64,000 nt of DNA, taken from the NCBI RefSeq assembly GCF_007830035.1, contig NZ_VLKN01000008.1, forward strand, positions 31,595 to 95,594, in the 5' to 3' direction. The DNA comes from Luteimonas cucumeris (lineage in GTDB: Bacteria > Pseudomonadota > Gammaproteobacteria > Xanthomonadales > Xanthomonadaceae). Numbering within the stretch: the stretch's first letter is position 1; every line of letters starts with the position of its first letter. This document shows, piece after piece, positions 54,565-64,000 of the stretch. A program made the position numbers and the translations under genes. The notes under the pieces are model-generated. The model did no database searches and was not told where the DNA came from. It saw only the letters and a program-made list of their open reading frames with translations.

Positions 54565-54993
54565 CTAGAGCGTGATGCCGAAGTGGAAGGCTTCGATGCG
54601 CAGCCCTTCGCGCAGGTAGAACGCGTGCGCGTCCTTGCGATGGGTGCCGGAATCCAGCATCAGCCGCGCGCAGCCCTGGCGCCGGGCTTCGTCCTTGAGC
54701 CAGTCGAGCAGGGCCTTGCCATGGCCGCGGCCACGCACGCCGGCATCGGTGACCAGGTCGTCGACATACATATGCCGACCGTAGACCAGGTTTTCGTGCA
54801 TGCGCCAGCCGGCATACGCGCGGACGACGCCTGTGTCGTAAAGGGCGGTGGCGCTGAAGCCATCGTCGAGCTGGCGCAGCGCCTGCGCGACGAAGCTCTC
54901 CTCGGTCAGGTGCGGACGCAGCTGCTGGGCGACCGGCCACGCTTCGCGCAGGGCCGCGGCATCCGCCAGCGGCCGGATTTCGATCGAGGCCAT
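54565..54993 (-). CDS. GNAT family N-acetyltransferase
   Basis: This 142-residue protein has acetyl-CoA motif A MYVDDLVTDAGVRGRGHGKA, with the RGRGHGKALLDWL pyrophosphate loop, and the C-terminal AHAFYLREGLRIEAFHFG. It starts 3 bp after the stop of the DUF2782 gene, so the two are co-transcribed. Substrate unknown. Confidence 0.87.
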   Translation of the reverse strand: MASIEIRPLADAAALREAWPVAQQLRPHLTEESFVAQALRQLDDGFSATALYDTGVVRAYAGWRMHENLVYGRHMYVDDLVTDAGVRGRGHGKALLDWLKDEARRQGCARLMLDSGTHRKDAHAFYLREGLRIEAFHFGITL

Positions 54994-54995
54994 GC

Positions 54996-55283
54996 TCAGA
55001 AGCTGAACAGCTTGAAATACACCGGCGACACGCCGCCGGGCGCGCGGTCGACCATGCCGTCGCCATCGGCGTCGGTCAGGTAATAGGTCGGACCACGCAC
55101 GGGCGTCACCCGCACGGTGTGCAGGCGGCCGCCGACGCGGAATTCCTCGATCACGTCGCCGTTGGATTCGGTGCGCACGACGCTTTCGGCGCCGGCGGGC
55201 ACCTTCGGCACGCTGCTGCAGGCCGACAGCGCGAGGGCGGAGGCGAACACGGCAGCGGTCAGAAGGGTGTGGGCGACGGTCAT
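54996..55283 (-). CDS. DUF2782 lipoprotein
   Basis: This 95-residue lipoprotein has signal MTVAHTLLTAAVFASALALS and lipobox LSAC (Cys 22). The mature part RTESNGDVIEEFRVGGRLHT and GPTYYLTDADGDGM is the DUF2782 domain. The family is usually encoded beside polA in this lineage, as here, where the divergent polA starts 110 bp away. Function unknown. Confidence 0.87.
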   Translation of the reverse strand: MTVAHTLLTAAVFASALALSACSSVPKVPAGAESVVRTESNGDVIEEFRVGGRLHTVRVTPVRGPTYYLTDADGDGMVDRAPGGVSPVYFKLFSF

Positions 55284-55393
55284 GCGGGGCGTTCCTGCGG
55301 GGCGACGGGTTTCATTATGCCCGCGGTGGGTGGCGGCGGCGTGTTCGCCGCGGCGCGCCCGGGACGGCGCGCGCCGGCAGGTAGAATCGGGGC

Positions 55394-58153
55394 ATGAAAC
55401 GTCTCGTCCTGATCGATGGTTCCAGTTATCTCTACCGCGCCTTCCATGCGCTGCCGCCGCTGAGCAATGCGGCCGGCGAGCCGACCGGCGCGCTGTTCGG
55501 CGTGGTCAACATGCTGCGCGCCACGCTGAAGGAAAAACCGGACTTCGCGGCCTTCGTGGTCGATGCGCCCGGCAAGACTTTCCGCGACGACCTGTATCCC
55601 GACTACAAGGCCAACCGCCCGTCCATGCCCGACGACCTGCGTGCGCAGGTGATGCCGATGTGCGAGATCGTGCAGGCGCTCGGCTTCCCGATCCTGCGCG
55701 TGGACGGCGTCGAAGCCGACGACGTGATCGGCACGCTGGCGCTGCAGGGTGCGGCCGAAGGCATCGAGGTGACCATTTCCACCGGCGACAAGGATTTCGC
55801 GCAGCTGGTGCGGCCCGGCATCGCGCTGGTGAACACGATGAGCGGCAGCCGGCTCGATTCCGAACAGACCGTGATCGAGAAGTTCGGCGTGCGGCCCGAG
55901 CAGATCGTCGACTTGCTGGCGCTGATGGGCGACGCGGTCGACAACGTGCCGGGCGTGGAGAAGTGCGGGCCCAAGACGGCCGCCAAATGGCTGGGCGAAT
56001 ACGGCACGCTGGACGGCGTGATCGCCCATGCCGGCGACATCAAAGGCAAGATCGGCGACAACCTGCGCGCCGCGGTCGGGCGGCTGCCGCTGAACCGCGA
56101 TCTGGTGACGATCAAGACCGACGTCGAACTCGGTGGCGGCCCGGACACGCTCGTGCTGCGCGATCGCGATGTCGAAACGCTGCGCAATCTGTACGCGCGT
56201 TACGGCTTCAACCAGGCGCTGAAGGAACTCGACGGCGCTGCGGTCGGCGGCGGCGTGCCGGAAAAGGAACCCGGTCGCGCGCGCGGCACCGGCTTCGTCA
56301 GCGCGCCAGCGCCGGCGACGGATATCGATCCTGCGCTGTCGGCGCCGGGCGAATACGAAACCATCCTGCTGCCGGGACAACTGCGTGCATGGATCGAACG
56401 CCTGCAGGCGGCGGAAGAGTTCGCCTTCGACAGCGAGACCGACAGCCTCGACCCGATGCAGGCGAACCTGGTCGGCCTGAGTTTCTCGGTGGAACCGGGC
56501 AAGGCCGCTTACCTGCCGCTGGCGCACACCTATCCCGGCGCGCCCGAACAGCTCGACCGCGCGCAGACGCTGGCCGCGCTGGTGCCGCTGTTCGCCGATG
56601 ACAAGCGCAGGAAGCTGGGCCAGCACGGCAAATACGATCTGCACGTGCTGCGCCGGCACGGCATCGAAGTCGCCGGTTATGCCGACGACACCATGCTGGA
56701 GAGTTTCGTGCTCAATTCCGGCAGCAGCCGTCACGACATGGATTCGCTGGCGCAGCGCTATCTCGGCTACGAGACCGTCAAATACGAACAGGTCGCCGGC
56801 AAGGGCAGCAAGGCGATCCCGTTCTCTCAGGTCGCCATCGACGATGCCACGCGCTACGCTGCCGAAGACGCCGATGTCACGCTGCGCCTGCACCGCGCGC
56901 TGGCGCCGAGGCTGGCGAGGGAATCGGGGCTGGAATTCGTCTATCGCAACATCGAGATGCCGCTGGTGCCGGTGCTGGAGCGGATCGAGGCCAACGGCGT
57001 GATGATCGATGCCGACGAGCTGCGCCGGCAAAGCGTGGACCTGTCCAAGCGCATGCTCGCCGCACAGCAGAAAGCCACCGAGCTTGCCGGCCGCACCTTC
57101 AATCTCGATTCGCCCAAACAGTTGTGCGCGTTGTTGTTCGAGGAACTGAAACTGCCGGTGATGGTGAAGACGCCGTCCGGCCAGCCGTCGACGAACGAGG
57201 AAGCGCTGGAGGCGATCGCCGACCAGCACGAACTGCCGCGCGTGATCCTGGAGTATCGCGGCCTGGCCAAGTTGCGCAGCACCTACACCGACAAGCTGGC
57301 GCAGACGGTGAATCCGGATACCGGTCGCGTGCACACCAGTTACCACCAGGCCGGCGCCGCTACAGGACGATTGGCGTCGTCCGAACCGAATCTGCAGAAC
57401 ATCCCGATCCGCACCGAAGACGGCCGCCGCATCCGCCGCGCCTTCGTCGCGCCGCCGGGACGCAAGCTGGTGGCTTGCGACTATTCGCAGATCGAGCTGC
57501 GGATCATGGCGCACCTGTCCGAGGACGCCGGTTTGCTGCGCGCGTTCGAATCCGGCGTCGACATCCACAAGGCGACCGCGGCCGAAGTGTTCGGCCGCAA
57601 GCTCGAGGAAGTGACCGGCAACGAACGCCGCGCCGCCAAGGCGATCAACTTCGGCCTGATGTACGGCATGAGCGCGTTCGGCCTGGCGCGGCAGCTGGGC
57701 ATCGCGCGTGGCGAGGCGCAGGACTACATCGCGCTGTACTTCAGCCGCTACCCGGGCGTGCGCGACTTCATGGAGCGCACCCGGCAGCAGGCGCGCGAGC
57801 AGGGATTCGTGGAAACGGTGTTCGGCCGGCGCCTGTATCTGGACTACATCAACAAGGGCACGCAGGGCCAGCGCGCCGGTGCAGAGCGCGCGGCGATCAA
57901 TGCGCCGATGCAGGGCACCGCGGCGGACATCATCAAGCGCGCGATGATCGCGATCGACGGCTGGCTCGCCGGTCATGGCCAGCGCGCATTGATGATCCTG
58001 CAAGTGCACGACGAACTGGTGTTCGAGACCGATGCCGATTTCGTCGAAACGCTGCTGGCCGAAGTTGGCAGCCGCATGTCCGGCGCCGCCGAACTGCGCG
58101 TGCCGCTGGTGGTCGACAGCGGCGTCGGCGACAACTGGGACGAGGCGCATTGA
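55394..58153 (+). CDS. polA: DNA polymerase I
   Basis: This 919-residue enzyme fills gaps in replication and repair. Domains: 5'-3' exonuclease (1-290; LIDGSSYLYRAFHALPPL, LMGDAVDNVPG), 3'-5' exonuclease (about 310-500; FAFDSETDSLD retains Asp and Glu), and the family A polymerase, with motif A DYSQIELRIMAHLS, motif B RRAAKAINFGLMYG and motif C QVHDELVFE. Length matches E. coli Pol I (928). All catalytic residues appear intact. Confidence 0.96.
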   Translation: MKRLVLIDGSSYLYRAFHALPPLSNAAGEPTGALFGVVNMLRATLKEKPDFAAFVVDAPGKTFRDDLYPDYKANRPSMPDDLRAQVMPMCEIVQALGFPILRVDGVEADDVIGTLALQGAAEGIEVTISTGDKDFAQLVRPGIALVNTMSGSRLDSEQTVIEKFGVRPEQIVDLLALMGDAVDNVPGVEKCGPKTAAKWLGEYGTLDGVIAHAGDIKGKIGDNLRAAVGRLPLNRDLVTIKTDVELGGGPDTLVLRDRDVETLRNLYARYGFNQALKELDGAAVGGGVPEKEPGRARGTGFVSAPAPATDIDPALSAPGEYETILLPGQLRAWIERLQAAEEFAFDSETDSLDPMQANLVGLSFSVEPGKAAYLPLAHTYPGAPEQLDRAQTLAALVPLFADDKRRKLGQHGKYDLHVLRRHGIEVAGYADDTMLESFVLNSGSSRHDMDSLAQRYLGYETVKYEQVAGKGSKAIPFSQVAIDDATRYAAEDADVTLRLHRALAPRLARESGLEFVYRNIEMPLVPVLERIEANGVMIDADELRRQSVDLSKRMLAAQQKATELAGRTFNLDSPKQLCALLFEELKLPVMVKTPSGQPSTNEEALEAIADQHELPRVILEYRGLAKLRSTYTDKLAQTVNPDTGRVHTSYHQAGAATGRLASSEPNLQNIPIRTEDGRRIRRAFVAPPGRKLVACDYSQIELRIMAHLSEDAGLLRAFESGVDIHKATAAEVFGRKLEEVTGNERRAAKAINFGLMYGMSAFGLARQLGIARGEAQDYIALYFSRYPGVRDFMERTRQQAREQGFVETVFGRRLYLDYINKGTQGQRAGAERAAINAPMQGTAADIIKRAMIAIDGWLAGHGQRALMILQVHDELVFETDADFVETLLAEVGSRMSGAAELRVPLVVDSGVGDNWDEAH

Positions 58154-58261
58154 ACGCGCGAATGCACAGGAAAATGAACGGAATAAACCGTAGCTGAACC
58201 CAACAATTTATTAACTCTGGGCTTCACGAACTATCAATCCGGGAAGTGGTCATATAGCCCC

Positions 58262-58381
58262 GTGACGGACGCAATGTCCGCCACAGATCTCTCCCTCCCC
58301 TGGAGTGATCCCGGAACGAAGACTACTCCCCAAGTCCCGTTCCCAAGCCCCGCTGGCTCCCCCTGCCTGCGGGGCTTTTTT
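58262..58381 (+). ncRNA. Candidate small RNA downstream of polA
   Basis: A roughly 120-nt stretch between polA and the DUF421 gene has no ORF. It contains a GGAC/GTCC hairpin near its start, the C-rich single-stranded-looking tract TCTCCCTCCCCTGGAG, and ends in a strong intrinsic terminator. The position matches Spot 42 of enterics and ErsA of Pseudomonas, both immediately 3' of polA. The promoter is weak to the eye (CATATA near 58251). No sequence homology can be claimed. Confidence 0.5.
58345..58381 (+). terminator. Intrinsic terminator of the polA-downstream transcript
   Basis: Arms AAGCCCCGC (58345-58353) and GCGGGGCTT (58369-58377) are followed by a U-tract to 58381. The remaining bases to the DUF421 ATG hold nothing recognisable. 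Confidence 0.88.
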
Positions 58382-58526
58382 ATGTCCGCATCCCCGGTAC
58401 ATGAACGACGTGGTCGGCCTGCGTCGCGCCAGGATTCTGATGCTTCGGGTTCGGCAACGGTCAACCCGTTGCCCGGGCGATCCGCCCACGCCAGACTGGG
58501 TCCGACTTTCCTGCGGATCGCCGCGC

Positions 58527-59006
58527 ATGTCCGGGTTGTTCGAGCTGTCGATGCCGTGGTGGCAGTTCGTGCTGCGTGCGGTGGTCGTCTACGTGGTGCT
58601 GTTGGCCATGGTGCGGTTGTCTGGCAAGCGCACGGTGGGCCAGTTCACACCGTTCGACCTGATCGTGATCGTGCTGCTCGGCAATGCCGTGCAGAACTCG
58701 CTGATCGGCGAGGACATGTCGCTGCTGGGCGGCCTGCTGCTGGCCGGCACGCTGATCCTGCTGAACTGGTGCACCGGCTGGATCACCTCGCGCAGCCGCC
58801 GCATCGATCGTCTGGTCGAAGGCAGCCCGGTGCTGCTGGCGCGAGACGGCGAGGTGTTCGACGACATGCTGCGGCGCCAACAGGTGAGCCGGGCCGACCT
58901 GGAACAGGCCATGCGCCAGGCGGACTGCGCCGAGATCGCCGAGGTGGGCCTGGCGGTGCTGGAGACCAACGGCCATATCAGCGTGGTCAGGCGCAGGCGC
59001 GACTGA
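58527..59006 (+). CDS. DUF421 (YetF-like) membrane protein
   Basis: This 159-residue inner-membrane protein starts MSGLFELSMPWWQFVLRAVV and contains the family signature LSGKRTVGQFTPFDLIVIVL and then LLGNAVQNSLIG. After three transmembrane helices a cytoplasmic YetF domain follows (EGSPVLLARDGEVFDDMLRR). ATG 58527 was chosen over 58401 because the extra N-terminus would be polar and unlike the family. Function not established. Confidence 0.88.
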   Translation: MSGLFELSMPWWQFVLRAVVVYVVLLAMVRLSGKRTVGQFTPFDLIVIVLLGNAVQNSLIGEDMSLLGGLLLAGTLILLNWCTGWITSRSRRIDRLVEGSPVLLARDGEVFDDMLRRQQVSRADLEQAMRQADCAEIAEVGLAVLETNGHISVVRRRRD

Positions 59007-59034
59007 TGCGGACAGCGCGTCGGCGTCCGCCCTC

Positions 59035-59056
59035 GTAGAGCGGAGCTTGCTCCGCT
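59035..59056 (+). repeat. GTAG REP, left half of an inverted pair
   Basis: GTAGAGCGGAGC then TTGCTCCGCT. An inverted counterpart lies at 59105-59125, giving a BIME-like pair between the convergent DUF421 and hemF genes. Confidence 0.7.
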
Positions 59057-59104
59057 GCTTCTGCTTCCTGGCCCTTTCTCCGATTGAAGGAGCGGCTGCA
59101 AGCA

Positions 59105-60195
<1,091 letters not shown>

Positions 60196-60275
60196 CTATT
60201 AACCACGAAGTAACCACCTGGCCATCGTTCTTCGCGATAGTCGGCACGCCCATCATCAACAAGAGGGGAATGCGC

Positions 60276-60863
60276 ATGGCTCACAACGTCACCGCGGAAC
60301 GCCGCGAATCGTTTGCATTGCTGGAAGACGTGATCGTCCTGGCCGACATCGCGATGGCCTCGAGCCGGCCCGAGCGCATCGTGCCGATGCTGGTCGAAGG
60401 CCTGAGCGGCGCGATCGCGAACGTCGGTCCATTGCCGGCGTGGTTGCTGGCCACCGATTCGCGGGGCTACGTGCGTCGCGAGCTGTATCGCTCGCCGGAA
60501 CACGACTACCAGGTACTCGCGATCACTTGGGCGCCGGGGCAGGGCAGCGCGGTGCACGACCACGCCGATACCTGGGGCGTGGAGGCGGTACTGCAGGGCG
60601 AACTGGAAGTCGTCGATTACCGTATCGCCGGCCGTCGCGGCGCACTGACCGCGCTGCGCCCGACCGATCATCGCCCGCTGCCGGCCGGCAGCCTGATCGG
60701 CCTGCTGCCGCCGCACGACCTGCACGCCTGCCGCAACGCCAGCGCGCGCGTCACGGCCGTGTCGCTGCATGTCTATGGTCGGGAGCTGAAGGAAGTGCGT
60801 CGCTACACGCAGGTCGAGGATGGCCTGTATCGCAGCGAGCGCACGCGACTGAGCACGGTGTAG
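60276..60863 (+). CDS. Cysteine dioxygenase-family cupin
   Basis: This 195-residue cupin has iron ligands in SAVHDHADTWGVEAVLQGEL (HxH...E) and in PHDLHACRN, as in bacterial type I cysteine dioxygenases, which oxidise cysteine or another thiol to the sulfinate. ATG 60276 lies 7 bp after AGAGGGG; ATG 60270 is too close to it. It stands alone, divergent from hemF. Substrate (cysteine or 3-mercaptopropionate) not determinable. Confidence 0.87.
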   Translation: MAHNVTAERRESFALLEDVIVLADIAMASSRPERIVPMLVEGLSGAIANVGPLPAWLLATDSRGYVRRELYRSPEHDYQVLAITWAPGQGSAVHDHADTWGVEAVLQGELEVVDYRIAGRRGALTALRPTDHRPLPAGSLIGLLPPHDLHACRNASARVTAVSLHVYGRELKEVRRYTQVEDGLYRSERTRLSTV

Positions 60864-61076
60864 CCAGCGCCATCCGCTCGCAATGCGGAAGCGTCCGGGA
60901 TGGCTTCCGCCATCGTCGCGGGATGCGTCCGCAGCGCGGCGATCCGCGTATTTGCCGCGTGAAGGCAGCGGCGCAGGCGATGACTATGATGGCCGCGGCA
61001 GGAATCCGGCTCGGTCGCGCGCGATCGCCATCCTCCCCCGCTGCGCCACGCAGGCGCTTTGCATTGGAGAGCCCCG

Positions 61077-62654
61077 ATGCGCACCCTTCGCCTCGATATC
61101 TGCGCCGTCGTGCTGTTGGCGACGGCAGCCTGTTCGCGCGAACAGCCCGCGCCGGCAACGCCCGCCGCGACACCGGCCGCGGCGCCACCAGCGGCCGCGG
61201 CGCCGCTGCAGAGCGAGCCGGTGTTCACCCGGGAAGAGCTCGACCAGATGGTCGCGCCGATCGCGCTGTATCCGGATCCTCTGCTGGCGCAGGTGCTGAT
61301 GGCCGCGACCTACCCGGGCGACGTGTCCGATGCGGTGGCCTGGTCGAAGGCGCATCCGGACGCCAGGGGCGATGCCGCGGTCAAGCAGGTCGCTGAGCAG
61401 CCCTGGGATCCGAGCGTGCAGTCGCTGGTGGCGTTCCCGCAGGCGCTGGCAACGCTGGGGCAGGACCCGGCCTGGGTGCAGCGCCTGGGCGATGCCTTCC
61501 TGGCCCAGCCCGACGAGGTCATGGATGCCGTACAGCGGTTGCGCCAACAGGCCCAGACGGCCGGCAACCTGGAGTCCAACGAATACCAGAACGTCAGCGT
61601 GGAGCCCCCCGCGCCGCAGGTTGCACCTGCCGTCGGGGCAGCGGGCGGCACCACGGTGGTCGAGTCCGCGCCGTCGACCATCGTGATCCAGCCCGCCGAC
61701 CCGGAAGTGGTGTACGTGCCCAGCTACAACCCGACCACGGTCTATGGCACCTGGGCCTACCCCTCCTATCCGCCGGCTTATTACCCGCCCCCGCCGGGCT
61801 ACTACGCCGGCAACGCGCTGGTCAGTGGCCTGGCCTTCGGTGTCGGCGTGGCGATCACCGACTCGCTGTGGGGCGGTTTCGACTGGAACGACGACGACAT
61901 CGACATCAACGTCAACCGCTACAACAACATCAACGTCAACCGCCAGATCGACGTGAACCAGAACACCTGGCGCCACAATCCGGCCAACCGCGACGGCGTG
62001 CCTTATCGCGACCGCGCCAACCGCGAGTTCAACAGCCGTCGCCTCGACGGTGCCGACCAGCGCGCCGCCTTCCGCGGCGGCGATGCCCAGCGTGCGCAGG
62101 CCCGCGAGCAGGCCCGCGCGTCGATGCAGAAGCACGGCGTCGACGCTCCGGCCCGAAACAACCAGGAGGCGCGCGATCGCGCCCAGGCTGCCGCACGCGA
62201 CCGTGACCGTACACAGCCCGGCGCTGCCGGCAGTCGCGATCAGGCGCGCGATCGTGCCCAGGCCGCCACCGAGCGCACGCAAGCCCGTGACCGCGCCCAA
62301 GGTGCCGCGCAGCGCGCCAGCCCGCAGACCCGCGAGCATGCGCAGGCCGCCCGTGCCAAGGCGCACACGGCCGCGCAGAGCCACCCGCAGGCGGCCAGCA
62401 AGGCCAAGGCCAGGCAGGCACAGAGCAACAGCCACGCCCGCACTGCCGCGCGCAGCCAGGCTCAGCATCACCAGGCGCCGCGCAACAACGCCTTCCAGGG
62501 CGCGAGCAAGCCGCACGCCTCGAAGGCGGCCGCGCAGCGCGGCCACGCCAGCCATGCCGCGGCCAAGCGCCCGGCCGCGTCGCGCCCGGCCGGCAAGCCG
62601 GTGCAACGCCCTTCGCATCCACCGCAGCAGCGCCATGCGGCGCGTCGCCGCTGA
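61077..62654 (+). CDS. DUF3300 lipoprotein with low-complexity tail
   Basis: This 525-residue lipoprotein has signal MRTLRLDICAVVLLATAACS, lipobox ATAAC (Cys 19), and a short Ala/Pro linker. The DUF3300 domain (LDQMVAPIALYPDPLLAQVL, PADPEVVYVPSYNPTTVYG, WGGFDWNDDDIDINVNRYNN) occupies about 55-300. Residues about 300-525 are an Ala/Gln/Arg/His-rich, highly basic repeat of QARDRAQAA-like units. GGAGA precedes ATG 61077. It is followed after 13 bp by a DUF2950 gene, its usual partner. Function unknown. Confidence 0.88.
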   Translation: MRTLRLDICAVVLLATAACSREQPAPATPAATPAAAPPAAAAPLQSEPVFTREELDQMVAPIALYPDPLLAQVLMAATYPGDVSDAVAWSKAHPDARGDAAVKQVAEQPWDPSVQSLVAFPQALATLGQDPAWVQRLGDAFLAQPDEVMDAVQRLRQQAQTAGNLESNEYQNVSVEPPAPQVAPAVGAAGGTTVVESAPSTIVIQPADPEVVYVPSYNPTTVYGTWAYPSYPPAYYPPPPGYYAGNALVSGLAFGVGVAITDSLWGGFDWNDDDIDINVNRYNNINVNRQIDVNQNTWRHNPANRDGVPYRDRANREFNSRRLDGADQRAAFRGGDAQRAQAREQARASMQKHGVDAPARNNQEARDRAQAAARDRDRTQPGAAGSRDQARDRAQAATERTQARDRAQGAAQRASPQTREHAQAARAKAHTAAQSHPQAASKAKARQAQSNSHARTAARSQAQHHQAPRNNAFQGASKPHASKAAAQRGHASHAAAKRPAASRPAGKPVQRPSHPPQQRHAARRR

Positions 62655-62667
62655 CCAGGAGTTCACC

Positions 62668-63573
62668 ATGAAGACCTTCATGCGCCCGCTCCCGTTCGCC
62701 GTCCTGGTCGTGGCACTGGCCTTGCCCTGGTCGGTCGCCGCGCAGCAGGCCTTCCCGACCCCGGAGGCTGCCGCGGATGCTTTCGTCAAGGCGCTGGGCG
62801 CCGAGCGCGCCGATCCGGCCGCGCTGGCCACGCTGCTCGGCAAGGACTGGCGCGAATTCGTCCCGACCGAAGGCGTGGATCGTGCCGATGTCGATGCCTT
62901 CCTGGCCCGTTATCGCGAGCGCCATGCCATCGAGCATCGCGCCGACGGCAAGGCGGAGCTGAGCGTCGGTAGCGATGCCTGGACCCTGCCGCTGCCGCTG
63001 AGCAAGGGCGGCGACGGCTGGCGCTTCGACACCCGTGCCGCCGTGGAGGAAATCCGCATCCGCCGCATCGGCAGCAACGAACTGGCCGCCGCCGATTCGG
63101 TGCGCGCCTATCACGACGCGCAGATGGACTACGCCGAACAGGACCACGACGACGACGGCGTGCTCGAATACGCGCAGAAGTTCATCAGCACCGACGGCTA
63201 TCACGATGGCCTGTTCTGGTCGGACGACGACAGCGGCCAGATCAGCCCGCTCGGTCCGTTGTTCGGCGACGCCACCCCCGGCGGCGAATGGCACGGCTAC
63301 CACTTCCGCATCCTCGACGTGCAGGGCGCTTCGGCGCCGGGCGGCGCCTACGATTACATGCTGGGCGACAACATGAGCCGCGGTTTCGCGGTGATCGCCT
63401 GGCCGGCGAAGTACGGCGACAGCGGCGTGATGAGCTTCATGATCAGCCACGATGGCCAGGTGTTCGAAAAGGATCTCGGGCCGCAGGGCGAGAAACTCGC
63501 CAAGGCGATGAAGGCCTTCGATCCGGACAGCAGCTGGAGTGAGGTCAAGGCGGACGCGACTGCGGCGCGATGA
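62668..63573 (+). CDS. DUF2950 secreted protein
   Basis: This 301-residue exported protein has signal MKTFMRPLPFAVLVVALALP ending SVAAQQ. The DUF2950 body includes FPTPEAAADAFVKALGAER, SKGGDGWRFDTRAAVEEI, RIGSNELAAADSVRAY, then HGYHFRILDVQG. AGGAG lies 7 bp before ATG 62668. It forms an operon with the DUF3300 gene. Role unknown, possibly envelope-associated. Confidence 0.9.
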   Translation: MKTFMRPLPFAVLVVALALPWSVAAQQAFPTPEAAADAFVKALGAERADPAALATLLGKDWREFVPTEGVDRADVDAFLARYRERHAIEHRADGKAELSVGSDAWTLPLPLSKGGDGWRFDTRAAVEEIRIRRIGSNELAAADSVRAYHDAQMDYAEQDHDDDGVLEYAQKFISTDGYHDGLFWSDDDSGQISPLGPLFGDATPGGEWHGYHFRILDVQGASAPGGAYDYMLGDNMSRGFAVIAWPAKYGDSGVMSFMISHDGQVFEKDLGPQGEKLAKAMKAFDPDSSWSEVKADATAAR

Positions 63574-63764
63574 CACGCGTCGCTGAACGGCGGCTCGTTT
63601 TGTAGCGCGGAGCCCGCTGGCCCTGTTTGTAAGCCGTCATCCCCGCGAAGGCGGGGGCGAAATGCCGCTGCTTGCGAGCCACTGGCTCGCGCGGCATTGA
63701 GCGCCATCGGGCTGCGTCCGATGGCCGGGGAATCGAAGATCCAGTGACTCTGCTCCTTGTAACT
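63574..63764. other. Intergenic region before repeat copy 6
   Basis: No gene. It contains a GTAG-headed stretch (from 63602), the extragenic palindrome arm GTCATCCCCGCGAAGGCGGG (from 63638) and a hairpin with arms GCGAGCCA and TGGCTCGC near 63675-63693. Confidence 0.5.
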
Positions 63765-64000
63765 GTAGAGCGGAGCTTGCCTTGCTGCTCTTGCTGCAAA
63801 GAGCAAAGCTTCCGCCCGCTGCGCGTGCGGGTCACTTTCTTTTGCTGACCCAAAAGAAAGTAACCACTGCGCCGCAGGCGCGAACGGCGAAGCCGGCCCG
63901 AAGGGCGAAGGGCGCAGCCCTGAGTAAAGAAAAGGGTCTTCCCCGATCAAGGCTCACGTAGCGGCTTGGAGCCCTCGTAGATTTTCCGACTCGCCCTCCT
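63765..64000 (-). repeat. Dispersed multi-hairpin element, copy 6, truncated by window
   Basis: It starts with GTAGAGCGGAGCTTGC and runs through GCTTCCGCCCGC and the hairpin ACTTTCTTTTG/CAAAAGAAAGT. About 60 bp absent from other copies (CTGCGCCGCAGGCGCGAACG onward, 63868-63926) interrupt it before AAGGGTCTTCCCCGATC. Its far end, with the first hairpin, lies beyond the window. Confidence 0.8.

Noticed and set aside
55280..58150. 956-residue frame antisense to polA
   Set aside because: Shadow of polA; composition typical of antisense high-GC frames, with no domain.

Overview
The window is about 64 kb of high-GC DNA from a gammaproteobacterium, most likely a member of the Lysobacteraceae/Xanthomonadaceae (Xanthomonas, Lysobacter, Luteimonas or a relative). 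This is inferred from the codon bias, from a xanthomonadin-type aryl polyene cluster with a XanB2-like chorismatase, from SapC / cupin / tryptophan-halogenase genes beside a large TonB-dependent receptor, and from GTAG-headed REP palindromes like those of Stenotrophomonas. No rRNA or tRNA gene was recognised.

Layout. 1-859 holds the 3' part of an aryl polyene AMP-ligase. 992-10225 is mostly housekeeping: GlsB-like protein, XthA, coniferyl-aldehyde-type dehydrogenase, gamma-carbonic anhydrase, YkgJ-like protein, AroE, a GNAT enzyme, HemB, a secreted zinc protease overlapped by a small secreted partner, and a small membrane protein. 10448-27039 is the main aryl polyene cluster. Leftward from the centre run a flavin halogenase-like gene and xanB2. 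Rightward run an ACP, COG4648 membrane protein, hotdog dehydratase, LpxL-like acyltransferase, LolA-like protein, MMPL exporter, second dehydratase, FabG and a lipoprotein. From the right end a leftward group reads ketosynthase, chain-length factor, glycosyltransferase, second halogenase-like gene and a Kef-type antiporter. Together they would make a 3-hydroxybenzoate starter, extend it to a polyene, halogenate it and move it to the outer envelope.

27187-30413 carries a secreted S9 dipeptidyl peptidase and a YfcG-type GST. 30640-44022 is a beta-glucoside utilisation locus: GH3 glucosidase, LacI regulator, a frameshifted alpha/beta hydrolase, TonB-dependent receptor, SapC, cupin/JmjC protein, tryptophan-halogenase-like protein and a FucP/GluP-type sugar transporter. 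Three identical 14-bp sites (TGACAACGCTGTCA) upstream of the separate transcription units tie it into one LacI regulon.

44479-63573 returns to mixed genes: YqhA-type membrane protein, a putative metallopeptidase, UvrD, a glycine-zipper protein without a clear start, an exported threonine aldolase-like enzyme, DUF805, an ECF42 sigma factor with two DGPF/YCII genes, a frameshifted 2OG-Fe(II) oxygenase, a maltose-acetyltransferase-like enzyme, a GNAT, a DUF2782 lipoprotein, PolA followed by a candidate small RNA, DUF421, HemF, a cysteine dioxygenase-like cupin, and a DUF3300/DUF2950 pair.

The most unusual feature is a dispersed intergenic element of about 190-230 bp, present six times, made of successive hairpins. 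The hairpin arms change together between copies, so the structure appears to be maintained. Two copies form an inverted pair that splits the ketosynthase gene from the chain-length-factor gene.
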